Shown here in pieces: positions 22,706-29,130 of a DNA stretch of 45,536 nucleotides. Positions within the stretch are counted from its first letter, which is position 1. Every line of letters starts with the position of its first letter. This DNA is from Ruminococcus sp. UBA7013 (GTDB lineage: Bacteria; Bacillota; Clostridia; Oscillospirales; Ruminococcaceae): NCBI GenBank assembly GCA_002449585.1, contig DJXD01000124.1, forward strand, positions 1-45,536. Direction: 5' to 3'. Below the pieces are notes generated by a model. That model made no database searches. It saw only the letters and a list, made by a program, of their open reading frames with translations, and was not told the origin of the DNA. The position numbers were made by a program, and so were the translations under genes.

Positions 22706-23734
22706 TCAAAGCTGATCTGCCATTCTGAAAATCAGATCTTGTGTTTTCTCCCAGCCAAGACAAGGATCTGTGATTGATTTGCCATAAATGCCTTCCCCGA
22801 CTTTCTGCGCACCATCTTCCAAATAGCTTTCAATCATGAAGCCTTTCACCATTTTTTTGATTTCTGTATTATGGCGGCAGCTATGCAAAACTTCATTGAC
22901 AATGCGAGGCTGTTCCAGATAGCATTTATTCGAATTGCAATGATTAGTATCTATAATAACAGCAGGATTTTTCAGCTTCTTTTCTTCATAATGATGATAT
23001 GTTAATAATAAATCTTCATAATGATAATTCGGCTGGGATTCCCCATGTTTATTGACAAAACCTCTCAGAATAGCATGTGTCAGGGGATTGCCTGTCGTTT
23101 TCACTTCCCATCCACGATATAAAAAAGTATGATTTGATTGTGCTGCATAGATGGAATTAAACATCACAGATAAATCACCGCTGGTGGGATTTTTCATTCC
23201 TGCGGGAATATCCATGCCGCTGACAGTCAGCCTATGTTGTTGATCTTCTACACTCCGTGCGCCAACAGCGACATAAGACAAAAGATCTGATAAATATCTG
23301 TAATTTTCCGGATACAGCATTTCATCTGCACAGGTAAAGCCCGTTTCTTCAATCGCACGTCTATGCAGTTTCCGAATAGAAATCAATCCTTCCAGCATGT
23401 CCTCTGCTTTGGTAGGATCTGGCTGATGCACCATCCCTTTATAGCCTGTGCCATTGGTACGGGGCTTATTGGTATAAATCCGGGGAATAATCAAAATTTT
23501 CTCTTTCACTTTTTCTTGCACATCTGCTAATTTGTGAATATATTCCATAACAGCATCTTCCCGATCAGCAGAACAAGGGCCAATAATCAGCAATAATTTG
23601 TCAGATTGGCCAGTAAAAATTTTTGCGGCTTCTTCATCACGTTTTCTTTTCCGTTCTTCAAATGCCACAGAAAGCGGATATTCTTTTTTGATTTCCTGCG
23701 GAACAGGCAATTTTCTAATAAATTCCATTGACAT
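22706..23734 (-). CDS. aroF: 3-deoxy-7-phosphoheptulonate (DAHP) synthase, AroG/AroF type
   Basis: A 342-aa type I-alpha DAHP synthase, condensing phosphoenolpyruvate and erythrose 4-phosphate, the first shikimate pathway step. Motifs: IGPCSADREDAVMEY, PRTNGTGYKGMV, GARSVEDQQHR, GMKNPTSGDL and IDTNHCNSNK with the metal-binding Cys and His. Length is as in E. coli AroG, with no fused chorismate mutase. The ATG at 23734 has AGGAG 10 bp upstream; an in-frame GTG at 23743 is part of that site. It heads an operon with two ATP-grasp genes and a broken membrane gene. Confidence 0.95.
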   Translation of the reverse strand: MSMEFIRKLPVPQEIKKEYPLSVAFEERKRKRDEEAAKIFTGQSDKLLLIIGPCSADREDAVMEYIHKLADVQEKVKEKILIIPRIYTNKPRTNGTGYKGMVHQPDPTKAEDMLEGLISIRKLHRRAIEETGFTCADEMLYPENYRYLSDLLSYVAVGARSVEDQQHRLTVSGMDIPAGMKNPTSGDLSVMFNSIYAAQSNHTFLYRGWEVKTTGNPLTHAILRGFVNKHGESQPNYHYEDLLLTYHHYEEKKLKNPAVIIDTNHCNSNKCYLEQPRIVNEVLHSCRHNTEIKKMVKGFMIESYLEDGAQKVGEGIYGKSITDPCLGWEKTQDLIFRMADQL

Positions 23735-23770
23735 AAATTTCACACTCCTGAAAAAATGATACTATTTTTT

Positions 23771-23799
23771 ATTATACACATTTTTACGTTCTTTGTCAA
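23771..23799 (-). promoter_or_regulatory. aroF operon promoter
   Basis: Minus-strand -35 TTGACA (23794-23799), 17-bp spacer, -10 TATAAT (23771-23776), about 35 bp before the aroF ATG. Confidence 0.9.
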
Positions 23800-23938
23800 G
23801 AGGGTGAAAAATCAGAAAAAATTTTTCATTCTCAACATACTCTTTTTTTCTGATTGACAGCATTTTGTTTTTCTCTGAGAATATTTCAGCAATATAGTTA
23901 TAAAGCATAGACTGCTTTATTTTGTCAGTCATGATCAG

Positions 23939-23954
23939 ACACTATATATTGTAT
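23939..23954 (+). promoter_or_regulatory. NrdR-box-like site upstream of nrdD
   Basis: ACACTATATATTGTAT agrees with the NrdR consensus acaCwAtATaTwGtgt at nearly every position. A right half-site, TATATTGTG, recurs at 24063-24071 just before the -35 box. The full box is about 130 bp upstream of the nrdD -35, farther than is usual. Confidence 0.55.
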
Positions 23955-23957
23955 TTT

Positions 23958-23971
23958 AGAACGTTTGTTCT
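23958..23971. promoter_or_regulatory. LexA-like palindrome
   Basis: AGAAC-GTTT-GTTCT contains the GAACnnnnGTTC core of Gram-positive LexA (DinR) boxes, but lacks the flanking C and G. It lies 4 bp after the NrdR-like box. A further TTTTGAT-CTT-ATCAAAA palindrome is at 23977-23993. No gene lies in 23744-24185. Confidence 0.35.
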
Positions 23972-24085
23972 TTCCATTTTGATCTTATCAAAAATATGGG
24001 TATTCTTTGCGGAAAATCAAAAAACAACGGCATACTGATGCAAAATTAATAAAATTAAGTCTCTTATATTGTGCATATTGCACAC

Positions 24086-24114
24086 TTGACTTTTATATCA
24101 TTATGCTGTATACT
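24086..24114 (+). promoter_or_regulatory. nrdD promoter
   Basis: -35 TTGACT (24086-24091), 17-bp spacer, -10 TATACT (24109-24114). The leader to the ATG at 24186 is about 65 nt and contains the small palindrome CAGATattgtATCTG. Confidence 0.85.
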
Positions 24115-24185
24115 AGTAAATAGCACTTTAAAGGCTATACCAGATATTGTATCTGAAAAAATCGTCAAAAAGGAGTTTTTTTCAC

Positions 24186-26513
24186 ATGCTGATGTATATT
24201 ATGAAACGTGACGGGAGAAAAGTTCCGTTTAATATTGAAAAAATCGCTAATGCCGTATTTAAAGCAGCCAAAGCTGTAGGCGGAACAGATTATGAAGAAT
24301 CTGCCACAATCGCTGAGCAGGTTTCTCAGTTATGTGATCAGCAGTATGGGGAAACCGTTCCCACCGTAGAACAGATTCAAGATTTAGTTGAAAAAGTTCT
24401 CATAGAAAAAGGACATGCACAGACAGCAAAAGCCTATATTCTTTATCGTTATGAGCGTACCCGGCAAAGAGAAATGAAAACCAATCTCATGGGAACACTC
24501 AAAGAACTGACGTTTCATTCTGCAAAAGAAAGCGACATTAAGCGTGAAAATGCCAATATTGACGGCGATACCGCTATGGGTACAATGTTGAAATATGGCA
24601 GCGTTTCAGCCAAAGAATTCTATCAGCTGTATGTGCTGAAACCAGAACATGCAAAAGCTCACGCTGAGGGAGATATTCATATTCATGATCTGGATTTCTT
24701 GACATTAACAACAACCTGCTGTCAGATTGATTTGATTAAATTATTTCAAAATGGCTTTTCTACAGGGCATGGATTCCTGAGAGAGCCGAATGATATTGCA
24801 AGCTATTCTGCATTGGCCTGTATTGCCATTCAGTCTAATCAGAATGATCAGCATGGCGGCCAGAGTGTTCCGAATTTTGATTATGCAATGTCCGGGGGCA
24901 TTATCAAGACTTATGCCGCAAGATATAGACAAAATCTGATCCGTGCGCTGGAATTGCTGACAGATTGTGAAAATCCATCAGAATTAGTGCAGACTATGAC
25001 AGAAATTTTAAAAGCTGAAAATCTGATTCCTGTGCTTGCCAATGATAATGGCTATGAAGAAAAAGCAAAAGCTTATCTTGAAAAAATAATTTCACCTGAA
25101 TTAATTGATAAAATTTTGAAATTTACTGCAAAGCATGCATGGCAGGAAACCGACAGAGCCACTTATCAGGCAATGGAAGCCCTTGTTCATAACCTCAATA
25201 CCATGAATAGCCGTGCAGGCGCACAAACCCCCTTTTCTTCTATCAATTATGGAACAGATACCTCCCCTGAGGGGCGTATGGTGATTAAAAATATTCTCCT
25301 CGCTAATGAGGCCGGCCTTGGCAATGGTGAAACACCTATCTTTCCGATTCATATTTTCAAAATCAAAGAAGGCATTAATTATAATCCGGAAGATCCTAAT
25401 TATGATTTATTCAAACTCGCCTGCCGTGTATCTGCAAAAAGATTATTCCCGAATTTTTCGTTTATAGATGCCCCCTATAATCTCCAGTATTATAAGCCCG
25501 GTGATTATCGCACAGAAATCGCTTATATGGGTTGCCGTACGAGAGTAATTGGAAATATTTATGATCCTTCCCGTGAAATCGTTACAGGCCGGGGCAATCT
25601 GAGCTTTACTTCTATCAATCTCCCAAGACTTGCCATCGAAGCGAATCAAAATTTAGATCAGTTTTTCGAAAATCTGGATGCTATCATGAATCTTGCCATT
25701 GATCAGCTTAAACACAGATTTGAAATTCAATGTCAGAAAAAAGTCAGAAATTTCCCGTTCCTGATGGGGCAGGGTGTCTGGATTGATTCTGAAAAGCTCA
25801 GTCCTGATGATAGCGTTTCAGAAGTATTGAAACATGGTACTCTGTCCGTTGGCTTTATCGGACTGGCTGAAACACTCAAAGCCCTTACCGGCAAGCATCA
25901 TGGCGAATGTGAAGAATCTCGTGAATTGGGCTTACAGATCATCACACGCATGAGAAAACGCCTTGATGAAGAAGCTAAAAACACCGGCTTGAATTTTTCC
26001 CTCCTCGCTACCCCCGCAGAAGGCCTTTCCGGCAGATTCGTCCGCATGGATGCTAAAAAATATGGTATTATCCCCGGTGTCACAGATAGGAGTTATTATA
26101 CAAATTCTTTCCATGTGCCCGTTTATTATCCGATCAGCGCATTTGAAAAAATCCAGATCGAAGCACCTTATCATGCATTGACCAATGCAGGGCATATCAG
26201 CTATGTAGAATTAGATGGCGATCCGCTTCAGAATCTGCCCGCTTTTGAGAAAATTATCAGATGCATGAAAGAGTCCGGCATTGGCTACGGTTCTATCAAT
26301 CATCCTGTTGATCGTGATCCTGTATGCGGCTATACTGGTATTATCGGCGATGTATGCCCGAAATGTGGCCGCCCTGAAAAAGATCATCATAATATCGGCT
26401 TTGAACGCATCAGAAGAATCACAGGCTATCTTGTCGGCACACTCGATAGATTCAATGATGCAAAACGGAGTGAAGTAGAAGACCGGGTTAAGCATAATGT
26501 TTCAGAGGAGTGA
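24186..26513 (+). CDS. nrdD: Anaerobic (class III) ribonucleoside-triphosphate reductase
   Basis: A 775-aa glycyl radical enzyme making dNTPs without oxygen. The N-terminal ATP-cone is MKRDGRKVPFNIEKIANAV; the active-site region includes HIHDLDFLTLTTTCCQIDL; the C-terminus carries a zinc-type cysteine region VCGYTG/VCPKCGR and the glycyl radical loop RITGYLVGT. Only three cysteines of the usual four are obvious in the zinc region. AAAGGAG lies 10 bp before the ATG at 24186; an in-frame TTG at 24147 is rejected. The activase nrdG is 1.9 kb downstream, separated by a methyltransferase and an orphan hsdS, which is unusual. Confidence 0.95.
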   Translation: MLMYIMKRDGRKVPFNIEKIANAVFKAAKAVGGTDYEESATIAEQVSQLCDQQYGETVPTVEQIQDLVEKVLIEKGHAQTAKAYILYRYERTRQREMKTNLMGTLKELTFHSAKESDIKRENANIDGDTAMGTMLKYGSVSAKEFYQLYVLKPEHAKAHAEGDIHIHDLDFLTLTTTCCQIDLIKLFQNGFSTGHGFLREPNDIASYSALACIAIQSNQNDQHGGQSVPNFDYAMSGGIIKTYAARYRQNLIRALELLTDCENPSELVQTMTEILKAENLIPVLANDNGYEEKAKAYLEKIISPELIDKILKFTAKHAWQETDRATYQAMEALVHNLNTMNSRAGAQTPFSSINYGTDTSPEGRMVIKNILLANEAGLGNGETPIFPIHIFKIKEGINYNPEDPNYDLFKLACRVSAKRLFPNFSFIDAPYNLQYYKPGDYRTEIAYMGCRTRVIGNIYDPSREIVTGRGNLSFTSINLPRLAIEANQNLDQFFENLDAIMNLAIDQLKHRFEIQCQKKVRNFPFLMGQGVWIDSEKLSPDDSVSEVLKHGTLSVGFIGLAETLKALTGKHHGECEESRELGLQIITRMRKRLDEEAKNTGLNFSLLATPAEGLSGRFVRMDAKKYGIIPGVTDRSYYTNSFHVPVYYPISAFEKIQIEAPYHALTNAGHISYVELDGDPLQNLPAFEKIIRCMKESGIGYGSINHPVDRDPVCGYTGIIGDVCPKCGRPEKDHHNIGFERIRRITGYLVGTLDRFNDAKRSEVEDRVKHNVSEE

Positions 26514-26518
26514 TCCCC

Positions 26519-27202
26519 ATGGACAGAAAACAGCAGATTCAATATTCTTATCATGCACTCGGCGGAAATATGGCCAATTTCTATGACGGATTAATCACCT
26601 ATTCCACGCCAATCGGAAAAATCATGAATCAGATCATGTGGGGCTTTGATGAAGCCACAACTTCCAAATGGATCAATTATGCATTATCAGGCATCCCGGA
26701 ACATTTTTCCGGGAAGCTCCTGGAAGTGCCTGTTGGAACTGGCGTTCTGACTATGCCATTATACAAAACCCTCCCTGATGCGGATATTACTTGTCTGGAT
26801 TATTCTGCTGATATGATGGCCAACGCCCAGAAACGTGCCGATCTTATGCAGATCAGCAATATTGCTTTTCATCAGGGGGATGTTGGAAATCTGCCGTTTC
26901 CAGATGAAAGCTTTGATATTGTCCTGTCATTGAATGGCTTTCATGCATTCCCCGATAAAAATAAAGCCTTTGCCGAAACTTACAGAGTTCTCAAAAAAGG
27001 CGGTATGTTCTGCGGATGCTTCTATATTCAGGGGGAAAAACAGAGAACAGATCTCAGTGTGAAATATTTATTAGTTCCCAACAAAGCCTTTACTCCCCCA
27101 TTTGATACAAAACAATCTTTACAGATGCGCCTTGAAAACATGTATTCTCATGTGAAATTCACAAGCGTCTATGCAGAGGGTATCTTTAAATGCAGAAAAT
27201 AA
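26519..27202 (+). CDS. Class I SAM-dependent methyltransferase
   Basis: A 227-aa methyltransferase of the UbiE/Methyltransf_11 style. Motif I is LLEVPVGTGVLTM (with P-V in place of the usual G-x), acidic motif II ITCLDYSADMM, then HQGDVGNLPFPDESFDIVLSLNGFHAF and the post-motif RVLKKGGMFCGCFYI. The substrate is unknown. The ATG at 26519 follows AGAGGAG; the GTG at 26510, which overlaps the nrdD stop, is rejected. It lies 5 bp after nrdD, so it is cotranscribed, and it ends at a hairpin before hsdS. Confidence 0.85.
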   Translation: MDRKQQIQYSYHALGGNMANFYDGLITYSTPIGKIMNQIMWGFDEATTSKWINYALSGIPEHFSGKLLEVPVGTGVLTMPLYKTLPDADITCLDYSADMMANAQKRADLMQISNIAFHQGDVGNLPFPDESFDIVLSLNGFHAFPDKNKAFAETYRVLKKGGMFCGCFYIQGEKQRTDLSVKYLLVPNKAFTPPFDTKQSLQMRLENMYSHVKFTSVYAEGIFKCRK

Positions 27203-27207
27203 ACAGC

Positions 27208-27234
27208 AGTCCGGAGCTTTCCGGACTTTGCTTT
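27208..27234 (+). terminator. Terminator-like hairpin before hsdS
   Basis: AGTCCGGA/TCCGGACT (27208-27215 and 27220-27227) with TTGCTTT after it. The T-run is interrupted, so it may be leaky. Confidence 0.6.
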
Positions 27235-27249
27235 ACAGGAGGAAACAAT

Positions 27250-28368
27250 ATGAAAAAATATGTCACTCTTGGTGAAATCTGCAAAAGCAGAAGCTCCAAT
27301 ATCATGCAAAAAGATATTGCATGTAGTCAAGGTTCATATGCCATATATGGCGCAAGTGGATATATCAAAAATATTGATTTTTACCATCTGGAAGATCCCT
27401 ATATTGCTGTTGTAAAAGATGGCGCAGGTGTAGGCCGTTTAATGCTTTTACCTGAAAAGACTTCTGTGATAGGGACAATGCAATATATTATTCCGGATGC
27501 TTCTATTGATATGGAATATCTTTATTATGCAATGATGGCTATGAATCTCTCGAAATATGCAACAGGCTCAACGATTCCACATATTTATTTCAGGGATTAT
27601 CAGAAAGAAAAACTTCCTTTGCCATTGCCGGAAGAACAGCGGAGGATAGCCGCTATCTTTCATGATATTACCCATGCAATTGATCTTTGCAATGCTATTC
27701 TTGATAAGCTGGATTTGCTTATCAAATCACGGTTTATTGAAATGTTTGGCGACCCTGAAACAAATCCTTATAATTTTTCAAAAGTGAATATGGCACAAAT
27801 CATTAGTGATAAAATTTGCAATGGATTTTTTGCAAAAAGAAAAGAATATTGTATGGATGGAAATATCAGTGTTTTGGGCGTTGCAAATGTAGTAAATCGT
27901 ATGTATTCTAATATTAAAAACCTACCTAAAACAAATGGAACGATTTCAGATATAAAAAAATATAGTGTTAAGTATGGTGATATGCTGTTCTGCCGTTCTT
28001 CACTCGTAGCCGAAGGGATAGGAAAAGCGTCTATTGTACCTAAAAATGTACCAAATAATATATTATTTGAGTGTCATGTCATAAGAGTTCCATTAGATTT
28101 AAACAAATGCAATCCAGAATTTATGCAGGTACAATCAACTACAAATTCATTCCGAAGTCAAATTATTTCAAAATCTAAAACTGCAACAATGACGACAATT
28201 AGTCAAGATGGAATATTAAAAACAAATATTATTCTTCCCCCTCTCGAATTACAAACCCAATTCGCCGAGTTTGTCCAGAGTGTGGATAAATCTAAATTGA
28301 AAGTAAAACAAGTACTTGAGAAAACAGAAACGCTAAAAAAATCACTTATGCAGAAATATTTTGCATAA
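27250..28368 (+). CDS. hsdS: Type I restriction-modification specificity (S) subunit, orphan in this window
   Basis: A 372-aa two-domain HsdS that sets the DNA target of a type I methylase/nuclease. Target-recognition domain 1 spans about 1-130, the central conserved helix is LPLPLPEEQRRIAAIFHDITHAID to FGDPETNPYNF (about 132-180), domain 2 about 180-325, and the distal conserved repeat LPPLELQTQFAEFVQSVDKSK to the end. AGGAGG precedes the ATG at 27250; the longer frame from 27190 is rejected. No hsdM or hsdR is nearby. A second S-subunit C-terminus with nearly the same last residues begins the window. It sits between nrdD and nrdG, suggesting insertion. Confidence 0.9.
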   Translation: MKKYVTLGEICKSRSSNIMQKDIACSQGSYAIYGASGYIKNIDFYHLEDPYIAVVKDGAGVGRLMLLPEKTSVIGTMQYIIPDASIDMEYLYYAMMAMNLSKYATGSTIPHIYFRDYQKEKLPLPLPEEQRRIAAIFHDITHAIDLCNAILDKLDLLIKSRFIEMFGDPETNPYNFSKVNMAQIISDKICNGFFAKRKEYCMDGNISVLGVANVVNRMYSNIKNLPKTNGTISDIKKYSVKYGDMLFCRSSLVAEGIGKASIVPKNVPNNILFECHVIRVPLDLNKCNPEFMQVQSTTNSFRSQIISKSKTATMTTISQDGILKTNIILPPLELQTQFAEFVQSVDKSKLKVKQVLEKTETLKKSLMQKYFA

Positions 28369-28400
28369 TATCCGGCTGATAGCTGAAAGGAGAAATTTTT

Positions 28401-28919
28401 ATGCAGTTAAGAGTTTCAGGAATTGTGAATGATTCTATTGTAGATGGCCCTGGTATCCGCCTGACAATCTTTGTACAGGGATGCCCCCATCATTGCCCCG
28501 GATGCCAGAACCCCCAAACACATGCCTTTCAGGGCGGCAAACTCATGAGTACAGGAGAGATTCTCTCAAAGATCCGGAAGAATCCGCTTCTTGATGGTGT
28601 AACATTCAGCGGCGGTGAGCCTTTCTGTCAGGCCGAAGCTTTGGCCGAACTCGGCAGAGAAATCAAGAAATTAAATCTTAATATCATGACATATACCGGC
28701 TTTGAACTGGAATATTTGATCAAAAATCAGGATGATAAAAATCATTATGCAGATCTGCTGTCTGTGACGGATTGGCTTGTGGATGGAGAATTTATTGAAT
28801 CACAAAAGAGCCTGAATTTATTATTCCGTGGGAGTGCCAATCAAAGAATTCTTGATATTTCTCAGAGTATGCGCCAGCATAAGCCTGTGATTACCAATTT
28901 CGGAACAAGTTATATTTGA
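28401..28919 (+). CDS. nrdG: Anaerobic ribonucleotide reductase activating protein
   Basis: A 172-aa radical SAM activase that installs the glycyl radical on NrdD. The motif CPHHCPGC (CX3CX2C) is near residue 29, preceded by GIVNDSIVDGPGIRLTIFVQG, and VTFSGGEPF follows. Full length for the family. AAAGGAG precedes the ATG. It lies 32 bp after hsdS; nrdD is its expected operon partner but is separated from it by two unrelated genes. A terminator follows at 28979. Confidence 0.95.
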   Translation: MQLRVSGIVNDSIVDGPGIRLTIFVQGCPHHCPGCQNPQTHAFQGGKLMSTGEILSKIRKNPLLDGVTFSGGEPFCQAEALAELGREIKKLNLNIMTYTGFELEYLIKNQDDKNHYADLLSVTDWLVDGEFIESQKSLNLLFRGSANQRILDISQSMRQHKPVITNFGTSYI

Positions 28920-28978
28920 TTCCTGATAAATGAATAATTTGTGAATTAAAATAAAAATAATGAGAATATTTAAAAATT

Positions 28979-29012
28979 ATCAGCTTTTTTACCAAAAGCT
29001 GATATTTTTTAT
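28979..29012 (+). terminator. Terminator after nrdG
   Basis: A 10-bp stem ATCAGCTTTT/AAAAGCTGAT (28979-28988 and 28994-29003) followed by ATTTTTTATT. Confidence 0.9.
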
Positions 29013-29054
29013 TCAGGAGTACAGGAAAAGTCAGTTTTAGAATAGAAAAAGTCA

Positions 29055-29083
29055 TTGCATTTTTATAAAATCTCAGGTAAAAT
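29055..29083 (+). promoter_or_regulatory. Promoter of the dockerin esterase gene
   Basis: -35 TTGCAT (29055-29060), 17-bp spacer, -10 TAAAAT (29078-29083), 47 bp before the ATG. Confidence 0.75.
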
Positions 29084-29130
29084 ATACAATAAAGACATGA
29101 TTCGTTCATAATTTTAAAGGAGGTTATTTC

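Noticed and set aside
23992..24050. Small leader peptide before nrdD
   Set aside because: A 17-codon frame exists, but with no ribosome binding site and upstream of the mapped promoter boxes.
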